Positions 29,254 to 40,571 of a stretch of 64,000 nucleotides of DNA are shown here, one piece after another (positions within the stretch are counted from its first letter, which is position 1; every line of letters starts with the position of its first letter). Source of the stretch: Heterobasidion occidentale (Eukaryota > Basidiomycota > Agaricomycetes > Russulales > Bondarzewiaceae); the NCBI GenBank assembly GCA_039111635.1, contig JBCAQO010000009.1:1178001-1242000 (forward strand), read 5' to 3'. The notes beneath the pieces are model-generated. The model did not search any database, was not told the origin of the DNA, and saw only the letters and a list, made by a program, of their open reading frames with translations. The position numbers were made by a program, and so were the translations under genes.

Positions 29254-29928
29254 GTCTTGAATGATGAATATCAACTTAGAACGGCGACGCGAAGGTGAAC
29301 TGGCGGTCGTATTTTCATGGCGACTGATGAGTGACTGATGGTGGCAAAAAGGAGGGTTCGCGGCTTTCCCCGAATATGCCTGTTGCACATGTTCCGCAAA
29401 TACGAAATCGGTTACGCAAAGGTTTGTACTACAGCTTGTCACGGCGAAAGTACACCCTCTTGAGCGTTTCTGCCCCGGAACGGCCATCGTCGCTTCAATC
29501 AGTTCGATCCACGATGCCATGGGTAGCGTGATGCTCGTACAACGTGGTCTGTCGGAGGCTAATGTGTATGACGAGTTGCGCTCCCTCCGAGGTAGTCCCT
29601 CGAGTCCCGACCGACTTCGAATCGCGCTCTCCGTCCAGGCGCATCGTTGTGGTTGATTATATGACGCATATGTCAAATGTCCATGTTTTCACCTGGCACA
29701 GTCGCCCTTGACCTTGTCTACTCGCAGACCTGCGCGCGTTTCGATGCACGGAGAGTGCTGGGCACTCTTCGAGGCGACTGCTAGAGTTTGCGGTCAGAAG
29801 CAGCACATGGACCCTGGGCCTTTGGAGAATTGTTATTTGTCTTTCGGGTAAGCATCTGCTTGATTTCCTTATAAACGCTGGCCCGTTGACTCTACCATCA
29901 GACACCTCTGCCCTCTGCCGTCTGCGAT
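29254..29928. other. divergent promoter region between X1 and TPP2
   Basis: 675 bases shared with the mirror copy (39870-40571). TTATAAAC at about 29869 lies 54-60 bases before the TPP2 ATG. No separate gene recognised. Confidence 0.5.
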
Positions 29929-31426
29929 ATGGCGAGAGCCGCGAGACGCATTGCCTTCGTGTTAACATCCCTTCTTGCTCCTTCCTATGCAAAGTCGCTC
30001 GTCCCACGTGCCATGCGAGTGCACGAACGCCGTGACAGTCCCCCAAGTGGATACGCAAACAGCGGTCCCGCCCCTCCCAATGACACGGTCCATCTCCGCT
30101 TTGCGCTCGAGCAGAGCAATTTCCAAGGCCTAGAAGACGCCCTTTACGATGTCAGCACTCCTGGTAGCGCAAAGTATAGGAAGCACCTGTCCAAAGAAGA
30201 GGTAGTGACCACTAAATGATTGGTGTCGCTTTCCATTTAAATACTCGTTGCAGGTCGAAACATTTGTTGCACCTCCCGCAGAAACAGTCTTGGCGGTCGA
30301 TGGATGGCTATCGTCGAACGGCCTCACCGACAGAAGTATCCCCTGCTGGAGACTGGATTTCCGTCCGCATGACAGTCGAAGAAGCCAATAAGCTTCTTGA
30401 TGCCGACTTTTCGACATTTATCCACCTGGACACTGGAAAGCAAGCCATACGCACTCTGTCGTATTCGATTCCTACCGCCTTGCAAGATCATATGAGCTTT
30501 GTGCATCCAACCATCGTGTAAATCCACCGCATCAGAATCATTATATTCTAAGCAACTGACGGAAATGTTCTCAGGTTCCCCATGAAGAACATTGTCACAC
30601 CTGTCAGAACACCTACTGCAAAGGTCAATACAGTAGCATTTGTTAACTCCACCTCGAATACTGTGCCAGCGTCTTATGAGACGCAGGTCACGCCCGCCTG
30701 CTTGCAGGCTCAGTATGGGATACCCGCAGCTCCGGCGACCCAGTCATCTAACAGGCTTGGTGTGTCGGCTTTCTTTTTCGAGTATGCTAACAACAGCAAT
30801 CTTCAAGTGCGTCACCCACTCAGACTACAATCGTTGACAATATCGCTTCATGGACGATTTATCCCAAAACAGTCGTTCTTGCAGACATATCGGCCGGATA
30901 TGGAATCTTCGAGCAGCTACTCCGTTTTGAGTATTGAAATTCCTTGGTAATACCAATGCTGGCTTATTCAATAAGATATCGCGTGCGTTACTTGATATTG
31001 CCGCGCCAGCTGAGAACGTCAAGATTGCCTTCGACGGCCAGTTCGACCTTGTTGCCGGAACGAGCTGTGCGAGCCCGATCTTTGCGAGTGTCATTGCGCT
31101 CATCAATGACCAACTCATCACTGCTGGGAAGAAACCGCTCGGATTCTTGAACCCATTCATCTAGAAAACCCGGGTGCGTTTCACGATATCACGTCTGGTG
31201 TGTTCATTCGACATGTGACAATTCGCGATGCTCATCTTCACTATATTGTTTCCTCCAGGCAGCAATCCTGGCTGCAATACTAACGGATTTCCTGTGGCGG
31301 CTGGATGGAATCCTGTACGTTGCCTTCGCACTGATTGCTGTTCCTTGAGCTGACAAGCAAATGATACAGGTTATGGGCTCTGATTCTCCCAATTTTGCTG
31401 CTTTGAAGAAGGCCGTAGGCTTGTAA
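29929..31426 (+). pseudogene. sedolisin copy TPP2 with the catalytic core deleted
   Basis: Signal peptide (MARAARRIAFVLTSLLAPSYA) and pro-domain (VHERRDSPPSGYANSG, LRFALEQSNFQGLEDALYDVST) as in TPP3. A one- to two-base indel follows near 30335, before SPAGDWISVRM. After DMESSSSYSVLSI (about 30935) the sequence jumps straight to GNTNAGLFNKIS. About 730 bases corresponding to 27009-27743 of TPP1 are missing, including the triad Glu and Asp and the oxyanion Asp. The Ser motif AGTSCASP (about 31060) remains. A TAG stop follows GFLNPFI (31162). It cannot be a protease. Confidence 0.85.
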
Positions 31427-31753
31427 CAGACAGCACATCTTTTCACACAATGAAGCAACAGATATTATTCAGTATCAGTATCGAGTCTTGATTTGTGTGA
31501 TGAGGATTATTGACGTGGAGTTTCTTCGCACACTAGTGGTCACCACCATGAATGGTGGCTCTCGCATCACGTTAGCATGGTTGAACTTTCCCAGTTGATA
31601 TCTTGTGCACATCTTTTGAACTTCTTGTGCCTTCATACAGACACTCCTTAAACTTGCCTGTTCCTTTTGTTCCTACTTTGAGGAGGGTGACAAACAAGGT
31701 ATGTCTGTCACTAACATGAGATCGTATATCAGGCTGATTTACGAGATACATAG

Positions 31754-32361
31754 GACCGTGGCAGAGTCGTTCAGTACACACCTTTGAACGAACTTCCACC
31801 AGTACTGTACCCAACAATCAGCAATCCACATAAAGCGCCTGTCATACATTGTGGTTGGACAATGGAGCGGCTTTGGCAGTACACTCAGGCTAACGGTTTT
31901 GTTCCGTCATCAATGTACGACTTCCGGAAAGTCCTCTCCGAAGAGGACCTCGCTGGTGACGATCCCATAGTGTGGGGATACATCGACGAGATCTCATGCA
32001 TGGATCATGCTCTCGTTCATCTCGCGGGCGAATTGGGTATCAAGGAGATCCTTAGTACTGCCAACGTCTCGGTCATCATCGCGAATGAAAACAACGGTTT
32101 CCTCTCGCTGTATACAAATCACAGCCTGACCCGAGCCCCTTCAGCAGAGGCGATCGAGAAGCTGCGTGTTGCGCTGGGCGAAGAGGAAGGTCCCAAATGG
32201 TGTTTAGATGCGCGCTTTTGGTACTGGAAGCCGAGACCCGCATCAGTAATCCGTGCAATGCGGTACGTTGTTTCAACCTTTCAGCATGCGTCATACTCTG
32301 CTAACTCTTGCCTAGAAAATCTTCGACTGGCGTATCGAAAGAAAACCATCGTTCCAAGTGA
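31754..32361 (+). pseudogene. X-family copy X2, first exon unclear
   Basis: Exon from 31754 (after ..ACATAG) encodes DRGRVVQYTPLNELPP, HCGWTMERLWQYTQANGF, LGIKEILSTANVSVIIANEN, LSLYTNHSLTRAP, KLRVALGEEEGPKWCLD and FWYWKPRPASVIRAM. An intron 32263-32315 (53 bases, branch CTAAC, CCTAG) leads to a 15-residue end and TGA 32359-32361. An upstream exon with LPVPFVPTLRRVTNK (about 31650-31695) and its GTATGT donor is visible, but no ATG in frame was found, so the 5' end may be lost. The plain core makes it a possibly functional copy with a different start. Confidence 0.55.
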
Positions 32362-33033
32362 TTGCACAGACTCTAATCGTCTTATTGCTGATGTTTCCTT
32401 TCATTACACGGTTTCCTCTCACGACAAGTCATAGCGATGCCTCCAATTGATCATCTGCACTTTCTGTATCCAGTTCAGCGAGCCCTCCCATTTAACTTTT
32501 GAGCGCTATGTGTGACTGAGATATCCAATGAGGTACAAATATGAAAGGAATTGCATCCGCTGAGGGTTGTCAGCGTATACTCTGGGCAACAATGAATTGG
32601 TGATACATGATGCATGATCCTTTGAATGAAGAGAATAATAATCGAATTTTCCTGATGGCCTTGAACGACTTGCGGAACGAGTGGCAGATGCAAATTCTTC
32701 CAAGGGCCTGGTTGGCGTGCCAGCATGTGTCCGGCCCTTGTATCGTTACTTCACCTCCCTTCCAAATGTACATTGAAAGGGGGGTACGAAGCAACGACAC
32801 AATAATCGGACCCATCCCAACGCGGCAACGAAGAATCTGCATTCTAAATCTCTGTGGAAACTCACCGCGCACAACCCCGACGACTTTCACCTCCTGCCCG
32901 TCGTATCTGGCGCATTGGCACTCATCTGTCACATTGTGAACATCGGCGTGGACTTGAAATTTGATAGAGTAAAGTACAATCAGTCAGACATTCATAGACA
33001 TAATATGAGCAGACTGCTAAGAGCTTGACTCCC
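32362..33033. other. region with a possible small minus-strand exon
   Basis: On the minus strand about 32950-32860 reads HADVHNVTDECQCARYDGQEVKVVGVVR, followed by a GTGAGT..TTTAG intron-like stretch. This looks like a coding exon, but I could not connect it to a start or to the gene ending at 33034. Otherwise nothing recognised. Confidence 0.3.
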
Positions 33034-34432
33034 TCAGCCACTCCTCAGCCGCCGTCTCGCCATAGTCCAACACCGCTTGAAGTCCTGGGAATAATCCAAA
33101 CCATTCTTGTTGAAGAGAGGGTGGGCACCTTCTGACCGTCTTGACTTCATAGTAATGGCTATAGCCTCGTGGATAGGAACCAACCTGAGTTTGCTCCGTT
33201 CGGTGGGCAGAGAGGGTGTAGAGATCCGCTTGAAGACATACTGCTTAAAGAGTAATCCTACACCGATTATGCCAGTGACGGTGCTCTGTGCCGGGAATGC
33301 CTCGAAGACGAATTGCGCCTGCTGGACAAGCTGAGGAAGTGTTGCTCGCATGATCCGACGTGCGAAAATAAGGTCTGCGACTGTAGGCGGCATTTCTTGT
33401 CCCGGACAGTCTTTGATCTCCCAAAAGGTCAGTGCTTGTCGATTCGGACCCACGGTACCAGACAAAAGCTTGGTCACGAGGACGAGGAAGTCGGGGATGC
33501 GGTATTGCGCCTCCTCAACAGATAATGGACCATCTTCGTCGTCGTCGGGATCCTCGGAGGAATCGTCAGGAGGCCCTTCGTCCGTGTCCACGTCTTCTTC
33601 TGGCCCATGAATACCTTCGTCTTCATCTTCATCTTCATCTTCATCTTCCTCATATACATCGGTGTCTCCATCGTCCTCATCTGCGATTTCAGTACCGTCT
33701 CCCACCTTGTTCTGGTGACCAACCTCTCCAAGTTCCCCGCTCTCTTCCTCAATACCTTCACTTCCCTTATCATCACGCTCATCGTCATCGTCATCATCGC
33801 CTAGTATGTCACCAGCGTTGCTATCGAGATTTGCAACTTGATCTTCGGTTGTGGGACGTGTCCCAACATCTCCTTGCGTAGTGATGGTGAAAGTCTGAGT
33901 AGAGCTAGAGTGCATAGCGCTTTCAGCCACTATCTTCCAAAATCAAAAATACATTCTGTCAAATATCGCGAGATTTCAAGGACGTACCAGTGCTGATTGC
34001 CGACGTGGTACTGATGGACGAAGACCCCTCCAACTCTAATAAAATAGAACTGGGAGTACTTCGTGTGGACGGCCCTACATATAACGATAACCATTTAGCA
34101 AATGGAGATATGGCATGAGGGATCGGGCTGTACATACTTCTCCCATGAGAGGTGTCATTGCTCATCATTGCACGTGCTACCGCTGTTGGCAAATACCGAT
34201 AGAGCCATGGTTGAGGCCAAACAGAGATGTATCCAGGTAGGTTATGGGCAGCACGCATGGCGTTAAAAGTGAGAGCGAGATTGAACATTTCATACCACGC
34301 AGATTCACCCTGGCCTTGACGCGCCTCTTCCGTGATCAAGGTGATATGTTCGATGTGTTCAGCTAAGGAGATAGTCGCTCGATTAGGCCAATTGTTGGAG
34401 CGAGCTCGGGTAGCTTTACGTCGTCTCGCCAT
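33034..34432 (-). CDS. acidic hypothetical protein between X2 and X3
   Basis: ATG 34432 (MARRRKATRARS) chosen because TATAAAA on the minus strand lies about 75 bases upstream (34511-34504), whereas the more distal in-frame start at 34492 is too close to it. A globular N-terminal part (SLAEHIEHITLITEEARQ, YEMFNLALTFNAMRAAHNLP) is followed by a possible 63-base intron near 34135-34070 and an intron 33987-33930 (58 bases). Then comes a very acidic stretch of about 100 residues with a six-base TCATCT repeat coding Glu/Asp (33620-33655). The C-terminal part is helical (YRIPDFLVLVTKLLSG, EIKDCPGQEMPP, LIFARRIMRATLPQLVQQAQFVFEAF) and ends basic. The family is not recognised. It is the only gene in the spacer of the inverted duplication that is not X or TPP. 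Confidence 0.6.
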
Positions 34433-34995
34433 GAGCAAGGTGAAGAGGGAAATGGGAGTAGTACGAGACGCACTATGAGATCGATGGGTCAATGCCGATC
34501 GATTTTATATGGGAAGGACGTTCAACTAAAAGCGGTGGCTGTAGCCACTCGTGGATATGGCCGCACTTTGGTCTGCATTGTAAATCACAGAGGAGGACTT
34601 GAGGCAAACGCGTTACGCAGACCTACCATCAGTTGCCACAGATCTTGCCATAGATTGTGCCATAGATTGTGACGAACGATAGGAGCGACTGCGTCCTCCT
34701 TGTGCCGTTAAGGGAGGCTGGGGCGGCTCCACAATACAACGACTGTCTTCTGAGGCGCAAGGCACTGGGGGCGTGCACCACTTGTGCGTAATTTTCTCTG
34801 GTGTGGCAATCGCCGCGGAGCCTGATATGGTAAGCATTGTTGAATACTTTCTTATCAGTCCGTAACTCGGTGGCGCTGGTTTTGGGACTCCGGCAATGTC
34901 TACATCACGTGTAGGTACGTTATATATCATGTTGGTCCAACTTCAACGTTCAATATCAACCCGGTTAACTTCTTCTTCTGCACGTCCACGGAACT
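34433..34995. other. intergenic region with an uncertain minus-strand ORF
   Basis: A 105-codon open frame on the minus strand (34930-34613) has no recognisable motifs. It contains a short tandem repeat (CATAGATTGTGC twice, about 34650-34672). The minus-strand TATA box for the gene at 34432 is here. Confidence 0.35.
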
Positions 34996-35879
34996 ATGTC
35001 AGGTCATGATCTCCACCGCTACGAAGGCACTCTGCCTAAAAAGCCGCCGCAATTAAAGCTGCCTGTACCCTTCATACCCACGACGAGGAAAGTGACGCGA
35101 GAAGTACGATTATTTGCCATCAGCCCTTGAAGAGTCAGAACTGACGAGATCCGTAGGACCGGGAGCGAGTCACTCAATATACCCCATTCAGTGAACTTCC
35201 AGCGGTGCTATATCCAAAGCTCAGCAACTCATATAAAGCACCCATCATGCACTGCGGCTGGACGATGGAACGACTCTGGAAGTACACCGAGGACAATGGG
35301 TTTGCCGTCCGGCCGATCATCGATTATCGGGATTTTCTCACAGAAGAGGAAGAGGATGAGTATGGGGATGAGGATGAGGATGAGGACCTTATCGATGACG
35401 ATTCTCCAGAGGTCGGACTTCTCGATCCAGAAGAATGCATGAAAAATGCTCTCGCGCATCTGGTGGATAAACTGGATATCAAGGAAATCCTTGCGACTAC
35501 TGCAACCGAGATGATCGTCGCGAATCCACACAATGGGTTCCTCTCGCTTTATACGAATTATAGCGTGAGGCGCGCACCCTCGCCAGAGGCGATCGAGAAA
35601 TTGCGTGTGGCGCTAGGCGAAGAGGAAGGCCCGAAGTGGTATCTTGACGCGTTTCATTGGTACTGGACGCCGAGACCCGCTTCGGCCATCCGTGCAAAGC
35701 CGTATGTTGATTCATCCTTCCCACATGCATCGTACTCTGCTCACTTTCCCCAAGAAAGCCTCAGAATGGTAGATCGAAGAATAAGCATTCATCCAACACC
35801 TCCAACTGACCTCCCGTACCACCATCCCATCGACCTCAACGACGCATTCCATTTCACTTTCCGAGCCTATATGTACTGA
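34996..35879 (+). CDS. X-family protein copy X3, longest and intact
   Basis: Exon 1 34996-35103 (MSGHDLHRYEGTLPKK.. VTRE), intron 35104-35156 (53 bases, GTACGA..CCGTAG), exon 2 from 35157. The core is as in X1: VTQYTPFSELPAVLYPKLSN, APIMHCGWTMERLWKYTEDNG, LVDKLDIKEILATTATEMIV, LSLYTNYSVRRAPS, EKLRVALGEEEGPKWYLD and WYWTPRPASAIRAKP. It has an extra acidic insertion (EEEEDEYGDEDEDEDL, about 35343-35392). A 63-base intron-like segment 35702-35764 can be spliced or read through in frame. Either way the protein ends at TGA 35877-35879 with ..FHFTFRAYMY. Unknown function. Confidence 0.7.
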
Positions 35880-35979
35880 GTGAGGTGCAGATACGAGAAT
35901 ATTCACATCCGCTGAAAGTTGGTTCTCAGCAGTCCTACGATGGTCAGGAATAATCGGGTTTGGCTTTGAAGCCTGAACC

Positions 35980-36170
35980 TCGAAGTCCTTTTGGATTCTT
36001 TCCTGTGACGTATATGCAGTTTCGAATTATATATCCTGAACCACGGTGAACACTGAGATGGGGATCTATGGTTGTTTAATACACACTCCGTCGTCTCTTG
36101 TTTGGACGAGAGTCATCAGCGCTTCAGGCCTTAGTAGTAGGCATTAGCAGCGAGCCTCAAATACATTACG
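35980..36170 (-). pseudogene. decayed 3' end of an HNH-family gene
   Basis: Weak but continuous similarity to the last codons and downstream region of the gene ending at 23962: the word CGTCGTCTCTT, then stop context, and CACGGTGAACAC versus CACGGTGAACGA. The dispersed repeat follows directly (36218), as HNH debris and the other copy of that repeat do near 19.9-20.4 kb. Confidence 0.35.
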
Positions 36171-36217
36171 TGCTGGGTATCAGCATTAAATACACAAATG
36201 GTCTAAATTGATAAGGT

Positions 36218-36450
36218 ACGTGCTACTAATGGATCGTGAGTGCTAACCTAGCGCTACCAAATGAGTGGCAGTCCGCGAGTGGTACGGCGCCGCGAGAATA
36301 CATATAGGAAAACTATCATGTCGCGGCTTGCTGCTTCTAGTCGCCTGGGACCTAGAATTATGCTTGGGAGCCTTGTTCGAACCCTGCGAAGTTCTAGGTT
36401 GATGAAAGTCGGACGGCGCGGCCCTTTTGCTGCCAGCATCATCTTCATTG
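36218..36450 (-). repeat. dispersed repeat, copy 2
   Basis: Matches 20108-20335 (see there). On the minus strand it again contains GSKRAAPSDF, here within a 78-codon frame starting at 36479. Confidence 0.5.
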
Positions 36451-36546
36451 CGAGAATAGCACACATCGTGCTCAGCCACAACTCCAGCTTTCTGTTCCCG
36501 TTGTGCCGACGAGGAAGAGGTACGAACTACGATCTTCTGTCACTGG

Positions 36547-36611
36547 CCTGATAGAAAGTATCCGATCAACGAGATTTCTGACCTGATAGAAAGTACCCGA
36601 TTAACGAGATT
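36547..36611 (+). repeat. 34-base tandem duplication upstream of X4
   Basis: CTGATAGAAAGTAYCCGATY followed by AACGAGATT occurs twice in a row (36547-36575 and 36582-36611). The second copy runs into the acceptor site of the X4 exon. Confidence 0.7.
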
Positions 36612-36616
36612 CATAG

Positions 36617-37165
36617 GACCGTAAAATAGTCGTTCAATATACACCTTTCCAGGAACTCCCACCAATTCTGTACCCCAAGCCCAGCAATACGTACAGCGTT
36701 GTGGCTGGATGATGGATCGGCTTTGGGGACAATCATTCGTCGTGACACTTACTTTCGACTTCCGGGAAGTACTCACAAAGAGGAGATAGGCGGCGAGGAT
36801 CCCATAGCCGTGACATGCGTCAATCCATGCAAAAGCATGAACAATGCTCTGGCGGATCTCACAGGAAACTTGGGCATTCTAGAGGTCCTCAAGACTGCCG
36901 ACGTCGAGCTTGTTGTGACGGACAACAAGGCGGTTTTCCTCTCATTGTAATTACAGCATGAGGCGCGCGCGTTCAGCAGAGGCAATTGAGAGATTGCGTG
37001 TCGCGCTGGACAAAGAGGAAGGGTCCGAGATGGTACCTTGACGCGTTTTACTAGCACTGGAAGCCGAAACCCGCATCAGCAATCCGTGCGAAGCCGTACG
37101 TGGGTTCGTCCCTTCAGCTTGTTACACTGCTAACCTGAAGCCTCTTCCAGAAAACGCGGCGCATC
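36617..37165 (+). pseudogene. X-family copy X4, pseudogene
   Basis: Starts at the exon 2 acceptor (..TCATAG, then VQYTPFQELPPILYPK). The HCGWTM block is rearranged, frames change repeatedly, and LSLYTNY is cut by a stop (FLSL then TAA, about 36949). The end EKLR-like, EEGSEMVP and KPKPASAIRAKP remains readable to about 37100. It is clearly non-functional. Confidence 0.75.
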
Positions 37166-37656
37166 GAAGAGGCCTCTTTCGAAATAAATCCGTTCGATTT
37201 TTTGTTTGCGCCTGGTGAGATAAGCCGTATCGATACCCTTTATGACCGAGCTCTCTGCTGTGAACCTTCTCTAGTGACTGTTCAAGCTCAAGTGTCACTT
37301 GTTGGATGCCAGCCACATCTGACATGATGGATTTGTGACCTGCAATGAAGTATATGAACACATTTCACGTCTGATTGTATACAGTCATGAGCAGCGTCGA
37401 CTTGTATATCCTGTTCAGAGACGAACGCGCGAATGGTCTGAGTCAACTTCTCTCGTCGAGGGCATGTACTCTCGTTGAGAGGGCATCGGCGAGTTGGACG
37501 ATGGAAAGGGGCACCGTGAAACCGAGCGCAATCCTTGGCGACTGTTCTTCGCAGTTGATAGCAATGTGAGTGGCAGCAAACAATTGGTGATATTACTAAT
37601 TCTGCCTGATATAAGCTGAGTACGACGTCATCCAGATACTGGCCTGACCGCAGATA
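37166..37656. other. 490 bases, no gene recognised
   Basis: Between X4 and the end of TPP3. No open frame with family similarity. Confidence 0.4.
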
Positions 37657-39869
37657 TCACAAACCCGCCAAAGCCCTGAGGGCAACAAAGTTGGGCGAGC
37701 CAAAACCCGTCACCTTTTTAAGGTCAGCACGAGCAATGCCATCTAGAGGAACGAGGCTTACGGGGTCCCACCCAGTGGTTGCCGGGAATCCGCTAGAGCT
37801 GCAGCCTGGGTTGTTACCTAGATCCGAATGGAATGATGGTGAATTTTTGCCATACACCGAGATCGAAGATGCCTGCTTACCAGACGTGATGTCATTAAAA
37901 GCTTCTGGACTTTTGTAAATCAAGGGGTTCAAGAATCCAAGAGGATTCTCGCCAGCAGCGATGAGTTGATCGTTGATGAGTGCAACGATGCTCGCGAAGA
38001 TTGGACTGGCGCAGCTCGTCCCGGCAACATTGCCTGACTGGCCCTCCCAAATGATCGTGACATTCTCAGCTGGGGCGGCAACGTCTGGGAATCCACGTGA
38101 GGTCGCATTGAAGAGGCCAGCGTTAGTGCTACCAAGGGTCTTCAAGTATGCTGAGACAGCCTCGTCTTGATAGGACGGGCGGGGGAAGTAATTGGAGAAG
38201 CCGCCTGAAGAAAGGGAAGCAGCGATCTCAGGGCTGACACCCTGGGTGCCTCCGACGGAAGTGATGCTAAATTGGGTGTGGTCAGTATAGACGAGGGCGG
38301 AGGCTGAGAAATCACGGACTAAGGACAAGTTCCTGGAAACACCGGAACGAAGATTGTACAAGTTGTATCCGGCTGACCACCGGAGACTCCTCCATCTCCA
38401 GAAGAGAACAAGACAGAGACGCCTCTGGCACCCAATTGGGCATACGCTTGACACAGTTTGCTAGCAAATGGGTCAGATGATATGCTTTATGTCGAGAATG
38501 ACGTTGGGCGGGGACTCACGTCGCAAGCCCAATCGGGATTTGGTTCTCGTTGAAACCATAAGAGGTAGTCAAGACCTAATTGGTTCAAATATGACAACGT
38601 GATTGAAGTGCTCGCTCGGAAATCATACCTGTGGTGGATTAGTTTGGTTAAGCAGAACATTGATCTCGTCCAAAAATCCGTTCAAATCATCTTGGGTCTG
38701 ATCACCGACTGTTATGAATATGGTCGGAACACCTGTCGCGACACCAACGGTGTATTGGATGTCTAGGTTCTGATGAAGGGAGATCGGGCTAGACTGCAAG
38801 GTTTCGAGTTGATAACATGCTTACAGCCTCAAACCCAGGCTCTTCGTCCCTGGAGAGTTTTCACCGCCGTCAATACTCAGAACGGAGTAGCTGCTCGAAG
38901 ATTCCATATCCGGCCGATATGTCTGCAAGAACGACTGTTTTGGGATAAATCGTCCATGAAGCGATATTGTCAACGATCGTAGTCTGAGTGGGTGACGCAC
39001 TTGAAGATCGCTGTTGTTGGCATACTCGAAAAAGAAAGCCGACACACCAAGCCTATTAGATGACTGGGTTGCCGGAGCTGCGGGTATCCCATACTGAGCC
39101 TGCAAGCAGGCGGGCGTGACCTGCGTCCTCACAAGACGCTGGCACAGTATTTTTGAGGTGGAGTCAACAAACGTCACTGGGTTGACCTTTGCAGTAGGGT
39201 GTTCTGACAGGTGTGACAATGTTCTTCATGGGAACCTGAGAATGTTTCCGTCAGCTGCTGGACATAAGATGATTTCAATGCGGTGGACCTACACGATGGT
39301 TGGATGCACAAAGCTCATATGATCTTGCAAGGCGGTAGGAATCGAATACGACAGAGTGCGTATGGCTTGCTTTCCAGTGTCGAGGTGTGGAATGTCGAGA
39401 ACTCGGCATCAAGAAGCTTATTGGCCTGTTCGACTGTCATGCTAACATAATCCAGTCTCCAGCAGGAGAAACTTTTGTCGATGTGAGGCCGTTCGACGAC
39501 AGCCATCCGTCGACCGCCAAGACCGTTTCTGCTGAGGGTGCAACAAATTTTTCGACCTGCGACGAGATATTTATATGGAATGCGACATCGTTTAGTGGTC
39601 ACTACCTCTTCCTTGGATAGATGTTTCCTATATTGTGCGCTACCAGGAGTGCTGACATCGTAAAGGGCGTCTTCTAAGCCTCGGAAGTTGCTCTGTGCGA
39701 GCGCAAAGCGGAGATGGACCGTGTCATTGGGAGGGGCGGGACCGCTGTTTGCGTATCCACTTGGGGGACTGTCACGGCGTTCGTGCACTCGCATGGCACA
39801 TGGGGCGAGCGACTTTGCATAGGAAAGAGCAAGAAGGGATGTTAACACGAAGGCAATGCGTCTCGCCAT
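37657..39869 (-). pseudogene. sedolisin copy TPP3, all motifs present but frameshifted
   Basis: ATG 39869 (MARRIAFVLTSLLALSYA signal peptide), stop 37657-37659 (ALRALAGL). Pro-domain intact to HLSKEEV. Two single-base deletions follow, in SPAGDW/YVSMTVEQA (about 39450) and in the STF.HLDTGK block (about 39385). The catalytic domain keeps NLDIQYTVG (about 38770-38740, triad Asp present), GVSVLFSSGDGGVSGG-like, SVGGTQGVSPEIAASLSSGG and AGTSCASPIFASIVALINDQL (about 38030). The long last exon region is fully open (38270-37657). It is the mirror image of TPP2, which lost its core. If the two indels were assembly errors this would be an active enzyme. Confidence 0.8.
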
Positions 39870-40571
39870 GTCGCAGACGGCAGATGGCAGAGGTGTCTGA
39901 TGGTAGAGTCAACGGGCCAGCGTTTATGAGGGAATCAAGCAAGTGCTTACCCGAAAGACAAATATCAATTCCTCAAAGGCCCAGGGTCCATGTGCTGCTT
40001 CTGACCGCAAACCCACCCTGAATCACCCCAGCAGCAGTTGCCTCGAAGAGTGCCCAACACTCTTCGTGCATCAAAATGCGTGCTGGTCTGACCGTCTGAG
40101 GCGAGGTAGACTGGGTCAAGGGCGACTGTGCCAGGTGAAAACATGGACATTTGGGATATGCACCATGTATCGTCCATAGCAATGCGCCTGGACAGGGAGT
40201 GTAATTTTGAGTCGGTCGGGACTCTTCTCGGAGGGAGCGCAACTCGTCATACACATTAGCCTCCGACAGATCACGACGTGCGAGCATTACGCTGCCCGTG
40301 GCGATCATGAATCGAGCTGAACGAAGCGACGATGGCCATTCCGGGGCAGAAACGCTCAAGAGGGTGTACTTTCGCCGTGACAGGCTGGTGCTTGTGTACA
40401 AGCCATTGCGTAACCGATTTCGTAAAGCTATTCGCGGAACATGTGCAACAGGCATATTCGGGGAAAGCCGTGAACGCGTGAACCCTCCTCCACTTGCAGT
40501 GCCACCATCGGTGGTCATGAAAATCAGACGGCCTATTCACCTTTGCATCGTTGATATTCACCATTCAAGTC
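39870..40571. other. divergent promoter region between TPP3 and X5
   Basis: Inverted copy of 29254-29928, with scattered substitutions and small deletions. No separate gene recognised. Confidence 0.5.
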
